Of a DNA stretch of 64,000 nucleotides, positions 43,516 to 54,982 are shown in pieces (the first letter of the stretch is position 1; every line of letters starts with the position of its first letter). The DNA is taken from NCBI GenBank assembly GCA_029251375.1, contig JAQXDL010000045.1, positions 48,807 through 112,806 on the forward strand. The letters are read 5' to 3'. The DNA is from Pseudomonadales bacterium. Lineage in GTDB: Bacteria; Pseudomonadota; Gammaproteobacteria; Pseudomonadales; Azotimanducaceae. The translations under genes were made by a program, and so were the position numbers. Under the pieces are notes generated by a model, which was not told where the DNA came from, ran no database searches, and saw only the letters and a program-made list of their open reading frames with translations.

Positions 43516-43678
43516 GCGCGACATAGGAGACAGCGGGGCCATTAATCGGCGCATTGCTCATCTCTTAAAAAAACAAATGTTTTTCGTCTGCGGGTTGACG
43601 CGACTTCAATTACGAAGTGGCTTGCGCGGCTTTGGTTCTCCATGAAACAATCCGTGTTCATCATTTGAGGTTGTCGCA

Positions 43679-44296
43679 ATGGATTTGGTTTGTTTGGATT
43701 TAGAAGGGGTGCTTATTCCCGAGATATGGATCGCCTTCGCAGAAAAAACGGGCATAGAATCCCTTAAAGCGACGACGAGAGACATTCCTGACTATGACGA
43801 ATTGATGTCGCAGCGATTAGGTATCTTGAAAGAGAACAACTTGAAGCTGAACGACATTCAGGCTGTTATTGCGACGTTAGAGCCACTGCCCGGCGCGAAA
43901 GCGTTCCTTGATAGCCTGCGTCAGAGTTACCAACTCGTAATACTGTCCGATACATTCTATGAGTTCGCTCAGCCTTTCATGAAGCAGTTAGATTGGCCAA
44001 CGCTTTTTTGTCACAAGCTGATTGTTGATGCGCAGGACAATGTCACTGACTATAAACTGCGTCAGCCAGATCCAAAACGCGCGTCGGTGAAAGCTTTTCA
44101 CACATTACATTATCGAATATTCGCTGCCGGGGATTCATATAACGACACCACAATGCTCTCGGAAGCAGATTCAGGCTTTCTTTTTCGCGCACCAGACAAT
44201 GTGATTGGTGAGTTTCCACAATTTCCCGTCACTAATGAATATGATGAGTTGAGAGCGTTTTTTGATCGCGCCGCGGCTGAGCCGATCAGTCCTTAG
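43679..44296 (+). CDS. thrH: Bifunctional phosphoserine phosphatase/homoserine phosphotransferase
   Basis: 205-residue HAD enzyme of the ThrH family known from Pseudomonas. Motif I is 'CLDLEGVLIPEIW' (nucleophile Asp7, with Glu9 in place of the usual Asp), motif II 'VILSDTFYEF' near 90, Lys in 'KLRQPDPKR' near 125 and motif IV 'FAAGDSYNDTTML' near 150. ThrH dephosphorylates phosphoserine and can transfer the phosphate to homoserine. GAGG lies nine bases before the ATG. With serC in the same window it could complete serine synthesis. Confidence 0.9.
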   Translation: MDLVCLDLEGVLIPEIWIAFAEKTGIESLKATTRDIPDYDELMSQRLGILKENNLKLNDIQAVIATLEPLPGAKAFLDSLRQSYQLVILSDTFYEFAQPFMKQLDWPTLFCHKLIVDAQDNVTDYKLRQPDPKRASVKAFHTLHYRIFAAGDSYNDTTMLSEADSGFLFRAPDNVIGEFPQFPVTNEYDELRAFFDRAAAEPISP

Positions 44297-44454
44297 CTTC
44301 AGCGCTAAAAATAAGTCACGCTAAACCGTTTATTAGACGATCTAATCTGTCGGATTAGCATGCTCGGGTCCGTCTGATCTTATGTATACTCGGTGACCCA
44401 AGAAACTGAACAACTCAAGACTTTAAGACCTTTATAAAAGCAACGGAGATTCTT

Positions 44455-45339
44455 ATGCCCAGTGCGGGACAAAAATTTAGACAGGCTCTCAAAGAAGAAA
44501 GCCCTTTACAAGTCGTCGGAACAATTAACGCGTATACAGCAATAATGGCAGAGTCAGAAGGCTATAAAGCCATTTATCTGTCGGGTGCCGGTGTCGCAAA
44601 TGCATCATTTGGTCTGCCAGATCTGGGTATGACTTCACTCAACGATGTGTTGGAAGATGTCAGAAGAATTACCTCGGCAAGCTCTCTGCCGCTATTGGTA
44701 GATATCGATACGGGTTGGGGCGGGGCTTTTAATATTAGTCGTTCAGTCAAGGAAATGATTAAGGCTGGCGCTGCTGGGGTTCACATAGAAGACCAGGTTG
44801 CCCAGAAGCGTTGTGGTCATCGTCCGAATAAGGAAATCGTTAGTCGACAGGAAATGGCAGATCGCGTTAAAGCTGCTGTAGACGCAAAGACTGATGATGA
44901 TTTTGTCGTTATGGCTCGAACCGATGCACTCGCAGTGGTCGGACTTGATGAGGTTTTGGAAAGAGCCGTTATTTTTGAAGCAGCAGGCGCAGATGCTATT
45001 TTTGCCGAAGCAATGGAAGACCTTGAGATGTACCAAAAAGTCGTAGACGCAGTGAATATCCCGGTGCTTGCAAATATCACCGAGTTTGGCTCAACACCGG
45101 GTTTTACAGTTGAAGAACTTGCATCTGTTGGTATCTCCATGGCGCTTTACCCTCTATCGGCTTTTCGCGCAATGAATCAAGCCGCCTTAAATGTCTATCG
45201 GACGCTGAGAAAAGAAGGCACGCAGCAAAGTGTTATTAGCACGATGCAAACCCGTGCGGAACTCTATGAGTTCTTGGGCTATCACGAATATGAAGACAAG
45301 CTTGATGAGTTGTTTTCCCAAGATGGACAAAATATTTAG
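44455..45339 (+). CDS. prpB: Methylisocitrate lyase
   Basis: 294 residues. Cleaves 2-methylisocitrate to pyruvate and succinate in the methylcitrate cycle. Key strings are '[29 protein letters not shown]' near 45-70, metal-binding '[16 protein letters not shown]' near 82, the catalytic '[17 protein letters not shown]' (Cys near 123) and '[20 protein letters not shown]' near 155. PrpB is separated from isocitrate lyase by its short length and by KRCGHR. It is followed by prpC after 83 bp. No prpR, acnD or prpF is visible here. Confidence 0.92.
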   Translation: MPSAGQKFRQALKEESPLQVVGTINAYTAIMAESEGYKAIYLSGAGVANASFGLPDLGMTSLNDVLEDVRRITSASSLPLLVDIDTGWGGAFNISRSVKEMIKAGAAGVHIEDQVAQKRCGHRPNKEIVSRQEMADRVKAAVDAKTDDDFVVMARTDALAVVGLDEVLERAVIFEAAGADAIFAEAMEDLEMYQKVVDAVNIPVLANITEFGSTPGFTVEELASVGISMALYPLSAFRAMNQAALNVYRTLRKEGTQQSVISTMQTRAELYEFLGYHEYEDKLDELFSQDGQNI

Positions 45340-45422
45340 AACGCGATAACGCGGTCACATAAACATCACGCCGCAGCGTCTCGATTCAAGAACATAAATA
45401 ATAAACCAAAAGGATAAAAATT

Positions 45423-46550
45423 ATGGCTGAAAAAAAACTTGGAGGCGCTGGCCTTCGTGGTCAGTCGGCGGGCGAGACAGCTCTTTGTACGGTCGGTAAA
45501 GAAGGCTCAGGTTTAACTTATCGTGGTTACGGTATTGATGACTTGGCAGCGAATGCTCGATTCGAGGAAGTTGCGTACATGCTGTTGTACGGTGAGCTAC
45601 CGACGCAGGAACAACTGACGAGCTACATGGCACGCATCGATTCAATGCGCAGCTTACCGGAAGATCTCAAGGCGGTATTAGAGTTGATTCCAAAGGACAC
45701 GCACCCCATGGATGTCATGCGAACAGGTTGTTCCATGTTGGGTAACCTTGAACCGGAAAACAGTTTTGAAGATCAACAAGACGCCGCTGATCGACTATTG
45801 GCGACGTTACCTGCGATTATCTGCTACTGGTATCGATTCAGTCATGATGGTGTGCGTATCGATACAAATACCGGTGAAGCCTCATTAGGCGGACATTTCC
45901 TCAAGATGCTTTCGGGCGAGACGCCATCAGAAGTACACCGCGAAGTGATGAACTGCTCGTTGATCCTTTATGCTGAGCATGAGTTTAACGCGAGTACGTT
46001 TACAGCGCGCGTTTGTGCCGCGACACTCTCAGATATGTACTCCTGTGTGACGGGTGCAATTGGTTCACTGCGCGGTCCGCTGCACGGTGGCGCAAATGAA
46101 GCTGCGATGGAATTGATTGAAAAGTTCGATACGCCACAAGCGGCGGTTGAGGGTATCCATAGCATGTTGGAAACCAAAGAAACCATCATGGGTTTCGGGC
46201 ACGCGATATACCGTACACATGATCCGCGTAATGACATCATCAAAGAATGGTCAGAGAAACTCGCGCATGAGAATGGCGATACTAATTTATTTGATATTTC
46301 TGTCGCGGTCGCTAAAACGATGTGGGACGAAAAAGCGCTGTTTCCGAACGCGGATTTTTTCCATGCATCTGCCTATAACTATATGGGTATTCCTACAAAG
46401 ATCTTTACACCAATCTTTGTTATGTCGCGATTAACAGGTTGGGCCGCTCATGTGATGGAACAACGATCTAACAACCGATTGATTCGACCAAGTGCCGATT
46501 ATGTCGGTCCTGATAACAGGGCTTATACGCCAATCAGCGAAAGAGGCTAA
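45423..46550 (+). CDS. prpC: 2-methylcitrate synthase
   Basis: 375 residues. Condenses propionyl-CoA with oxaloacetate. Citrate-synthase-family residues are present: 'LYAEHEFNASTFTARV' (His near 182), 'GPLHGGANEAAMEL' (His near 221) and 'MGFGHAIYRTHDPR' near 257, with the catalytic Asp in the 'NADFFHASAYNYMGIP' region near 310. The short length and 'GLTYRGYGIDDLA' start fit PrpC better than GltA. Co-directional with prpB; tandem terminators follow. Confidence 0.92.
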   Translation: MAEKKLGGAGLRGQSAGETALCTVGKEGSGLTYRGYGIDDLAANARFEEVAYMLLYGELPTQEQLTSYMARIDSMRSLPEDLKAVLELIPKDTHPMDVMRTGCSMLGNLEPENSFEDQQDAADRLLATLPAIICYWYRFSHDGVRIDTNTGEASLGGHFLKMLSGETPSEVHREVMNCSLILYAEHEFNASTFTARVCAATLSDMYSCVTGAIGSLRGPLHGGANEAAMELIEKFDTPQAAVEGIHSMLETKETIMGFGHAIYRTHDPRNDIIKEWSEKLAHENGDTNLFDISVAVAKTMWDEKALFPNADFFHASAYNYMGIPTKIFTPIFVMSRLTGWAAHVMEQRSNNRLIRPSADYVGPDNRAYTPISERG

Positions 46551-46563
46551 TAGGATCTGCTTT

Positions 46564-46608
46564 ACAGTATGGGATGTTCATTACTGAGCATCGCATACTG
46601 TTATTTTT
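46564..46608 (+). terminator. First intrinsic terminator after prpC
   Basis: ACAGTATG (46564-46571) pairs with CATACTGT (46594-46601). Inner ATG/CAT and TCA/TGA pairs continue the stem across one mismatch, and TATTTTT follows. It lies 14 bp after the prpC stop. Confidence 0.82.
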
Positions 46609-46632
46609 AATCTTCTTTCAATCATTTTAGTT

Positions 46633-46654
46633 AAGTCGTTTAATCGACTTTTTT
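46633..46654 (+). terminator. Second terminator after prpC
   Basis: AAGTCG (46633-46638) and CGACTT (46645-46650) enclose a TTTAAT loop and are followed by a T run. It backs up the first hairpin 25 bp upstream and insulates the downstream VOC gene. Confidence 0.7.
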
Positions 46655-46801
46655 CTTCCTATTATATTTTTTCTCTATCCAGTTATACCCGCCTCGCACT
46701 AAAACAATTTGAACGTTCTTACCATCTTCACAGTCAAGCTAGTGTGGTTTGCGGCTATGAGGGTTAAACTTCGCAGGTAAAGCAAACATTAAAGGTGTGT
46801 C

Positions 46802-47296
46802 GTGTCGATTGAAGTCAATGGTATTGCCCATATCCAACTTACCGTCAGTCGACCTGATGTTTGCTTGCCATTTTGGGAACAGCTTTGTCATTTTATGGAG
46901 ATGAAGACGCTGATAAAAAGTGAAGAAGTGCTTTACTGCATTGGTAGCCGCACCGGTATCTTGGTCAGAGGAGCACCAATGGAAAATCGTGATATTCGTT
47001 TTAATCAGGATGTCGCAGGATTACATCACTTTTGTTTTCGAGCCAAATCTGTCGCAGATGTCGATGGCATTCACGAATTTGTAGTGGAACAACTTAAAGC
47101 AAAAATAATACACGGACCGCAACAGGATGCGTTTGCGCCAGGCTATTACTCAACACTATTCGAAGACCCAGATGGTATAAGAGTCGAAGTCAATCATGTG
47201 CCAGGGCAGGGGCATTTTGGTGGGAAAGGTCGACTTGCAGATGGCGGTAAAGGCCCAGCGAATATTTTCAACGAAGACGGTCTATTGGATCAGTAG
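46802..47296 (+). CDS. VOC family protein
   Basis: 164-residue vicinal-oxygen-chelate protein. 'NGIAHIQLTVSRPDVCLPFWEQL' gives the first metal His and 'AGLHHFCFRAKSVADVDGI' the second, while 'YSTLFEDPDGIRVEVNHVPG' gives the third-ligand Glu. It resembles glyoxalase-like lyases or dioxygenases, but the substrate is unknown. The start is GTG 46802 with AAAGGTG upstream. It follows the prpBC terminators and overlaps the convergent transglycosylase gene by 7 bp. Confidence 0.82.
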   Translation: MSIEVNGIAHIQLTVSRPDVCLPFWEQLCHFMEMKTLIKSEEVLYCIGSRTGILVRGAPMENRDIRFNQDVAGLHHFCFRAKSVADVDGIHEFVVEQLKAKIIHGPQQDAFAPGYYSTLFEDPDGIRVEVNHVPGQGHFGGKGRLADGGKGPANIFNEDGLLDQ

Positions 47297-47940
47297 CCTA
47301 TTGTGCCATAGCGAGATTGTTTAAAGCTGTTGTAGCTCGTCATGACTTTTATCACGTAACGCTTGGTTTCTGGATAGGGCGGTATCCCATCATGACGCTC
47401 AACTGCGCCGGCACCTGCGTTATAGGCTGCCAGTACTGAAGGTAGCTCACCACCGAATCGTGTCATTAGTTTGCTCAAATGCTGTACACCACCGTAAATG
47501 TTCTGGCGTGGATTAAATCTGTCAACAACACGATAGTCCTTTGCTGTCATGGGCATGAGCTGCATCAAGCCGGTTGCCCCTTTTTTTGAAACGGCATTAG
47601 GATCAAAGCCCGATTCAACTTGAATGACGGCTTCAATGAGGGCGGGGTCGACATTATATTGGTTGCTTGCACTGGTGATATGCTGCCTGAACTCAGTCGG
47701 GCCAACGGCAATGATTGGCCGATCTGCCAAGATGTGACCGGCATTGTTAAACGAGTCTCTCTTAGCCACAAGCCGATAGTCTTGGCGCTCAACTGGCGGC
47801 CTATCTGAAATCAAGCGTTCTCCGTTAGGACCCTGATAGATGTATACTTCGGCCGCACTCATGTGGCAGAACAACGAAAGCATGAGCGTCAGCAGGCAAC
47901 TAATGGCGTGTAGCTTGATTCGACCTGTTGTAGGTAACAT
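47290..47940 (-). CDS. Lytic transglycosylase with DUF4124-like N terminus
   Basis: About 216 residues: a signal peptide (about 10-30), a short DUF4124-like segment ('VYIYQGPNGERLISDRPP'), then an SLT lysozyme-like domain. The catalytic Glu is in 'EAVIQVESGFDPNAVSKKGATGLMQLMP', with 'NPRQNIYGGVQHLSKLM' and 'VLAAYNAGAGAV' completing the fold. It cleaves peptidoglycan to 1,6-anhydro products in the periplasm. ATG 47940 is chosen; GTG 47952 is in frame, and neither has a strong ribosome site. Confidence 0.88.
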   Translation of the reverse strand: MLPTTGRIKLHAISCLLTLMLSLFCHMSAAEVYIYQGPNGERLISDRPPVERQDYRLVAKRDSFNNAGHILADRPIIAVGPTEFRQHITSASNQYNVDPALIEAVIQVESGFDPNAVSKKGATGLMQLMPMTAKDYRVVDRFNPRQNIYGGVQHLSKLMTRFGGELPSVLAAYNAGAGAVERHDGIPPYPETKRYVIKVMTSYNSFKQSRYGTIGY

Positions 47941-48196
47941 AAGCTCGGACACAATGTGCTTAGAAGTGAATACAAGGATGCATTATTGGCAATTCCTCTA
48001 TAACTTACCAGCAATTACTGACGAGCTAGTATCTGCGGGTTATCGCAAGGATCCATCGTCGCTGAGTTGATACTTGCGAGCTTACTTGCCTCATAATTTT
48101 TTGATGGAAATTAGGTTGAATCGGTCTGAATCAAAAAAGCACCTGGTTCAAACAGATTTTATAAAACATGATCGACGACAAAATGAGAGATTTAAC

Positions 48197-48685
48197 ATGA
48201 CCTATGTATTACCTGACCTATGTGACGATTTTCCTGAAAACATTCAGGTCATTGAACCTGGCTTCGGCAATTTCGGCGGCAGGGAATCTTTCGGTGGAGA
48301 AATCGTCACGATAAAGTGTCATGAAGACAATTCGTTAGTCGCCGCTCAAGCCGATTTGCCAGGCACTGGTAAGGTGTTAGTTGTCGATGGTGGTGGCTCG
48401 CTTCGATGCGGCTTGCTAGGTGATAACCTTGCACTTAAAGCGGAAAAAAATGGATGGGAAGGGATTGTTGTCTATGGCTGTATTCGTGACGTCGATATAA
48501 TCGCGACCATTAATCTTGGTGTGCAGGCAATTGCGACAAACCCAATGAAGAGTGTTAAGCGAGATGTTGGTTTGTTGAATATTGCCGTCAATTTTGGCGG
48601 GGTGGCGATCAATCCAGGTGACTATATTTATGGTGACAATAATGGTCTGATTGTATCGAACAAAGCGTTGCCTAAAGCCGATTAA
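48197..48685 (+). CDS. rraA: RraA family protein
   Basis: 162 residues from ATG 48197 (GAGAG upstream). The RraA fold is indicated by '[26 protein letters not shown]' (split landmarks VLPDLCD and FGGR), '[19 protein letters not shown]' near 65, '[28 protein letters not shown]' near 90 and '[13 protein letters not shown]' near the end. RraA binds and inhibits RNase E in E. coli; paralogues are aldolases. Length and motifs fit true RraA. The frame is open upstream to 48074 but no good start lies there. Confidence 0.88.
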   Translation: MTYVLPDLCDDFPENIQVIEPGFGNFGGRESFGGEIVTIKCHEDNSLVAAQADLPGTGKVLVVDGGGSLRCGLLGDNLALKAEKNGWEGIVVYGCIRDVDIIATINLGVQAIATNPMKSVKRDVGLLNIAVNFGGVAINPGDYIYGDNNGLIVSNKALPKAD

Positions 48686-48758
48686 TTGTCGCGTGCACGT
48701 TCGGCATCGCAAGTTTCTTAGCCTATAACGGCAAATTTGTTTGAGTAAGTCTGGCTTA

Positions 48759-48788
48759 GGAAACGATAGTTAAGGAAATGATAGTTAA
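48759..48788. repeat. Two adjacent 15-bp direct repeats
   Basis: GGAAACGATAGTTAA (48759-48773) is followed directly by GGAAATGATAGTTAA (48774-48788), which differ at one position. They lie in the 125-bp spacer between rraA and the convergent GNAT gene. This appears to be a simple tandem duplication. Confidence 0.85.
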
Positions 48789-48810
48789 GACTAGATGTTG
48801 TTGACCAATG

Positions 48811-50331
48811 TCAGATTTTCAGTCGCCGTAGATTGGGATCAAAAAGTCCGCTTTCCCATCGCGATCGAAATTGTCGACCAAACCGATTGTTTTCCGTGAC
48901 GTCTCGGAAATTGGCAGAACCTTCGTAGGCTTCAGAGTCCTGTCTGTGAATGACGCCTGCGCCGTCAACAAGAATGTATTCGTGATTAAGTTGCCTCAGT
49001 TCAGGGTGTACGAGCTTTATACTGATGGACGAGGACAACCTTCGACTGATTTCAAGTAATGCATGACCATTCTTTATAACCCTATGTGGGTCGTACAGGA
49101 GTATCTGTATTTCTGTGTAGCGGTTTCTGCGGGCTAGTGCTGAGCAGATTTCCATTAGCTCATCGTTATCAAACAACTTGTGGTCCAATACTGGAGACAG
49201 TATCCGCAGCGAGTGCACTGCTTGCTTACACATCTCAACGATGACCTGGCGAAATTCCTCCTCTTTCCTGAGTAGCAGCAAACGGTTGTCTTCACCCAAT
49301 CTGTAGGTTGGCTCGTCGTGGCTTGCCTCGGTGTTTTGCGCATCTCTCGATTGATAGTGATCTGCGATGGTGCTCGACGTTACTTTCTCAATGCTTTTAA
49401 CTGGTTTAATTTGTTTTGAGAATCTCTGTAACACCTGTCCGTCTTGCTCGAATGACTCACCGTTATTGGCGAACCCTGCGTTCGTATAGAAGGCCGCGTT
49501 CGTCAAGCGATCAATGAAGTTAACTTCCTTGATACCAAATCGTTGCGCTTTGAGGGTGACACTACCAATCAACGATTGTCCGACACCTTGTCGGCGAAAG
49601 TTTGCATCAACCGAAAGCCGGCTAATGTCTCCGTTGGTGGTCATTGTGATACAACCAATCGTTTGTTCAGCATCGTCTTTTGCTTGAAAATGAATTGATG
49701 CTAAATCATCGTCATCTTCAATAAGGTTTTGGTCGAGTCCCATTTCGTTAACAAAAGTGTTTCTGCGCAATGTCCTAATTATTTTACCCTGTTGTTGCCA
49801 TGACACTTCGCTAATGTCGAATTGCTGAAGGGTGATATCAGAAACGGAGCGTGACGCGAGTTTGCGTTGGGATATGGCGGCGAGTGGCAATAGCGTTTTT
49901 TCCATTCGAAAATGCGCGATACCTGCCTCTTCGAACTCTTCACCGGCGATCACGAAGCCAGATCGCTCATAGAAACCTAATGCGTGGGCCTGTGCATTGA
50001 GGTAAACATCATTGAAGCCGAGGTGCTGGGCTTTTAGGACAGCTTGTTCAAGTAAGGCTTGACCGATGTTTTTACCTCGGTACTCTGACAACACCGCCAT
50101 GCGACCAATCTGGCCGCTGGGCAATAGCCGCGCGGTACCCATTGGCCGGTCTTGTTCGTCTGTTGCAAGCCAGTGCCACGCATCATCATCCAAGCCGTCC
50201 CATTCTTCGTGTTGTGGTACGTTCTGCTCCACAATAAAAACGATGCGGCGAAGATTGGACAGGGTGTTCTTATCACTATGCCAATTTGCCTCGCGAATAT
50301 TGAATGACCTAATTTCCAATTGATCGCTCAT
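48811..50331 (-). CDS. Tandem GNAT acetyltransferase with C-terminal DUF7931-like domain
   Basis: About 506 residues. The first GNAT domain (about 5-150) has 'IGRMAVLSEYRGKNIGQALLEQAV', the acetyl-CoA pyrophosphate loop. A second, weaker GNAT (about 165-310) has 'ISRLSVDANFRRQGVGQSLIGSVT'. A C-terminal region (about 350-505) contains 'RILSPVLDHKLFDNDEL' and 'HPELRQLNHEYILVDGAGVIHRQD', like the phospholipase-D-related DUF7931 tail seen in some pseudomonad GNAT proteins. The acyl acceptor is unknown. ATG 50331 is chosen over a TTG at 50355. Confidence 0.78.
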   Translation of the reverse strand: MSDQLEIRSFNIREANWHSDKNTLSNLRRIVFIVEQNVPQHEEWDGLDDDAWHWLATDEQDRPMGTARLLPSGQIGRMAVLSEYRGKNIGQALLEQAVLKAQHLGFNDVYLNAQAHALGFYERSGFVIAGEEFEEAGIAHFRMEKTLLPLAAISQRKLASRSVSDITLQQFDISEVSWQQQGKIIRTLRRNTFVNEMGLDQNLIEDDDDLASIHFQAKDDAEQTIGCITMTTNGDISRLSVDANFRRQGVGQSLIGSVTLKAQRFGIKEVNFIDRLTNAAFYTNAGFANNGESFEQDGQVLQRFSKQIKPVKSIEKVTSSTIADHYQSRDAQNTEASHDEPTYRLGEDNRLLLLRKEEEFRQVIVEMCKQAVHSLRILSPVLDHKLFDNDELMEICSALARRNRYTEIQILLYDPHRVIKNGHALLEISRRLSSSISIKLVHPELRQLNHEYILVDGAGVIHRQDSEAYEGSANFRDVTENNRFGRQFRSRWESGLFDPNLRRLKI

Positions 50332-50385
50332 AAATGGGTATCTGTTACTGGACAACTTAAGATTATCAAACTTCGCCTGTTTTGT

Positions 50386-51567
50386 TCATTCATTTGGTGT
50401 GATGTCTGGTATGACGAGGGCGCCCTGGTCGAGTAACTGGGAAATGATTTGTTGCGAGGGTTTGTCGAGCTTTAATGAGTTTGTACTAACAGTGCGTGCG
50501 TTTTGTAACGGTAAGAACCAAACAAGGTCGGCCGCCGTGGCACTGTAAGCCTGGCCATTAACAAACAACGTGACGTCAGCATTAGATAGGGTGTAAGCCA
50601 AGCGTGTCGCTAGATGTAGATCTATTCTAGAGATGTTTCGTAGGACGTCGTCCTCTTCATCATCAAGCCCATTATTTGTCGGTTCAATAAAGACGTCTGG
50701 CTCGCGTGGTTCTGTCATATAGACTCCATACCAGCGCGATAACAACGCTTCATCCAACAATACCGTTGAGAGTTGTTTTTGTAAGCGCAGTATTAGGTCC
50801 TTCGAAAAGTCACCTGTGGGCTCCCGTATTGTTTGTTCGGATGATGCGTCACTTAATCTATAGAGTTCGTTATCTAGCGTCCTTCCCGCAGACGAGTCCT
50901 GCGCAACATAGTCCGCCAGATGTGAGATCATTTCGCTCGCCGTTGGATTTCTAATACCAACGGACAATGTCAGTGAATCTTTAGAGGCGATACCGTGATG
51001 ACCAACGCCCGGTGGAATATACAGAATGTCGCCCGGGCCCTGTATGGTTTGCCAAGTTGGGGCGAACTGTTTAAGTAACCGCACATCCGCCGTTTCATCT
51101 AAATCCAGATCTGTATGGCCGCCGTTATCTAAAGACCAATGTTTCTGGCCACGTACCTGCACGAGAAAAACATCGTAATGGTCAAAATGCGCACCACAGT
51201 TGGCGCCTTCATGACCATAACTCGCCATGACATCGTCAATACGCCAACGAGGTAGGAAGGCAAAGTAACGGGCGATAAAATCGGCGATCTCGTCATAATA
51301 TGCTTCGAGACTTTGAATCATGAGTAGTTCGTCGGCTGCTACCGTATCGATACTGAAAGGGCCAAATTCCATTTCATAATGTTGTTTGTTAGCACTAATA
51401 ATCCGGCTTTCGACGATGTCTTGCTTAGCAAGGTTTGCGAGTTCAGATTCAGTCAGTCGTTTAGCCAGAGGCGCTATATCGAGTTTCTCAGCGAAGACTA
51501 AAGCTCTGCGTCGCCACGTCTCGTCAAGAAACGTAGCTTGGGTTTGCTTTGCTTCGGCTGGCCACAT
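50386..51567 (-). CDS. roxA: Ribosomal protein uL16 3-hydroxylase (RoxA/YcfD)
   Basis: 393-residue JmjC-type 2-oxoglutarate/Fe(II) oxygenase that hydroxylates an Arg of ribosomal protein L16. The metal triad is H127 and D129 in 'GAHFDHYDVFLVQVRGQKHW', with the distal His in 'PPGVGHHGIA' (about 190). The C-terminal winged domain is present. It starts 3 bp after the purB stop on the same strand, the arrangement seen in other gammaproteobacteria. Length matches the family. Confidence 0.9.
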   Translation of the reverse strand: MWPAEAKQTQATFLDETWRRRALVFAEKLDIAPLAKRLTESELANLAKQDIVESRIISANKQHYEMEFGPFSIDTVAADELLMIQSLEAYYDEIADFIARYFAFLPRWRIDDVMASYGHEGANCGAHFDHYDVFLVQVRGQKHWSLDNGGHTDLDLDETADVRLLKQFAPTWQTIQGPGDILYIPPGVGHHGIASKDSLTLSVGIRNPTASEMISHLADYVAQDSSAGRTLDNELYRLSDASSEQTIREPTGDFSKDLILRLQKQLSTVLLDEALLSRWYGVYMTEPREPDVFIEPTNNGLDDEEDDVLRNISRIDLHLATRLAYTLSNADVTLFVNGQAYSATAADLVWFLPLQNARTVSTNSLKLDKPSQQIISQLLDQGALVIPDITPNE

Positions 51568-51570
51568 GGG

Positions 51571-52995
<1,425 letters not shown>

Positions 52996-53021
52996 TTATA
53001 ATTGGGCTATAAATTATTGAA

Positions 53022-53639
53022 TCATATTAGGTTTTTGATTGATTTACTCAAGCTGCTACGCTGCAGCAACAGCTGCCACCGTCGCCCACCTAACTGATGC
53101 CAAAGCACCGCTGAGCGCACAGCAGAGAGCAGCAATGCACGTATTTTTTGGACATTGGCGCGGTTTTCTAAATGGTTTCTGTTCCCCTCGATTCGAATTC
53201 GCGGACTAAGCGCGCCCAGGGTACTCTCATAAACATCGGCGAGTTGAGCAACAAGCTGATCGGTATGCAATTCTTCACGCTGGGTTAATTGCTCGATTCT
53301 ATTGAGTTCGGCGCCAAGTGTATTTTTGATTGTCGGATGTTTAGCAAGATTCCTTTCGAGTGCTAACACAGCAAAACTGTATCGTAGTATCGCCGCGTGC
53401 TCGTTGTTGAAGCCGTCCAATATGTCTTGTAACAAGCGTAAGCCAACTTGTATGTCTGCCGTGCCATGATAAATATCTGATATGTTGGAAGGGTTCTGAA
53501 CAAGAATACTGGGTAAGCATTTCTCGAAAGTATCCTGAATCACCATGCCGGATGTTGCTGCGCTAACAACCAACTGAACGGGTTGAACAATCCCAGCGAG
53601 AGACATGGCCATTTGTTCAAAGCGAATTGGTGAGTTCAA
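53022..53639 (-). CDS. hflD: High frequency lysogenization protein HflD homologue
   Basis: 205 residues, mostly helical, membrane-associated by family knowledge. '[23 protein letters not shown]' at the N terminus and '[29 protein letters not shown]' (landmarks [10 protein letters not shown]) are typical of HflD. The family is encoded with mnmA and purB across gammaproteobacteria; its normal cellular role remains poorly defined. It overlaps mnmA by 4 bp (ATGA). Confidence 0.92.
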   Translation of the reverse strand: MNSPIRFEQMAMSLAGIVQPVQLVVSAATSGMVIQDTFEKCLPSILVQNPSNISDIYHGTADIQVGLRLLQDILDGFNNEHAAILRYSFAVLALERNLAKHPTIKNTLGAELNRIEQLTQREELHTDQLVAQLADVYESTLGALSPRIRIEGNRNHLENRANVQKIRALLLSAVRSAVLWHQLGGRRWQLLLQRSSLSKSIKNLI

Positions 53640-54832
53640 TGGCTTTCAGTGCCGGTTAACGCATTACTTGACGGGTCTTTAAATTGCGTCTTGCCTAGCG
53701 CGTCTGCCGAGGACCGCGTTGTGGCTGAGATAATGCCGCCACCGAGACACTGTTCACCGTCATAAAGACAAACCCACTGACCAGGTGTGACAGCGCGTTG
53801 GGCTTGGTCAAAGCTGACGCTATAACCAGAGCCAGATCGTTCGACTTCACAGGCCTGATCGGGTTGACGATAGCGTACCTTTGCATTGAGATTGATAGGC
53901 AATTGAGGTCCCTTGCCATCAATCCACTCAATAGAATCGGCATATAACGATGAGGAGAACAGTGCAGGATGCTGGTTACCTTGAGCGACGATGAGTGTGT
54001 TGGACTCAACGATTTTTTCCACTACATACCAGGGTGCTTCAGGCGTGTCTTTGACGCCACCAATACCCAAACCTTGACGTTGCCCGAGGGTATGGAACAT
54101 GACGCCCTGGTGATGACCAATAATTTTGCCTTCGGTGGTCACAATATTGCCTCGCTTGGCTGGGATGTATTGGCTCAGAAAGTCTTTGAAGCGTCGTTCA
54201 CCGATAAAGCAGATGCCTGTTGAGTCCTTTTTCGCAAAGGTAGGTATACCAGCTTGCTCGGCGATCTGGCGGACTTTCGATTTTTCCAGTTCACCAACCG
54301 GGAACAAACAATTCTGTAATTGGTCTGCTGTGACCGATTGAAGGAAATAACTTTGATCTTTGTTCGAGTCTAGACCTTTGAGTAGGCGGGGCTCACCGTC
54401 AATATTGATCAATCTGACGTAATGACCCGTCGCAATCAGGTCGGCGCCAAGTAACTCGGCATAACGTTTAAAAACGTTGAACTTAATTTCCCGATTGCAA
54501 AGAATATCGGGATTCGGCGTTCGGCCCGCTCGATATTCGACCAGAAAGGACTCGAAAACGTTTTCCCAGTATTCCGCAGCAAAATTCGCCTGCTGAAGTT
54601 TAATCCCTAGATGATCGCAGACGGCTTGTGCATCCGCTAGATCTTCCATAGCCGTGCAGTAGTCTGTGCCGTCATCTTCTTCCCAATTCTTCATGAACAG
54701 GCCATGCACCTCGTAGCCTTGATCAAGCAGTAGCTTGGCCGCGACCGATGAATCAACGCCACCGGACATGCCAACGATAACCTTGCGGTTGCTGTTAGCT
54801 TCAGTCAGAGATTCATTTTCTGTGGTTGGCAC
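53636..54832 (-). CDS. mnmA: tRNA-specific 2-thiouridylase
   Basis: 398 residues. Makes 2-thiouridine at the wobble position of tRNA Lys/Glu/Gln. The PP-loop '[15 protein letters not shown]' is near 22, catalytic cysteines are in '[12 protein letters not shown]' and '[12 protein letters not shown]', and 'GHYVRL' and 'DQSYFL' are also present. Both termini carry a few extra polar residues. The gene heads the mnmA-hflD-purB-roxA unit and overlaps hflD by 4 bp. Confidence 0.95.
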   Translation of the reverse strand: MPTTENESLTEANSNRKVIVGMSGGVDSSVAAKLLLDQGYEVHGLFMKNWEEDDGTDYCTAMEDLADAQAVCDHLGIKLQQANFAAEYWENVFESFLVEYRAGRTPNPDILCNREIKFNVFKRYAELLGADLIATGHYVRLINIDGEPRLLKGLDSNKDQSYFLQSVTADQLQNCLFPVGELEKSKVRQIAEQAGIPTFAKKDSTGICFIGERRFKDFLSQYIPAKRGNIVTTEGKIIGHHQGVMFHTLGQRQGLGIGGVKDTPEAPWYVVEKIVESNTLIVAQGNQHPALFSSSLYADSIEWIDGKGPQLPINLNAKVRYRQPDQACEVERSGSGYSVSFDQAQRAVTPGQWVCLYDGEQCLGGGIISATTRSSADALGKTQFKDPSSNALTGTESH

Positions 54833-54982
54833 GTGTTTGGACCATCAAAGGCTAGATATCGCTGCGTATTTTACGCCACCGGCGAGTGCTTGTGAATGGA
54901 TTGCGTCAATCGAGGTAAAGATAGCTCAATGAAATCGTCGATCGCGCAAAAAAAAGTTATGTGCGACAACCATTAGTGACGG

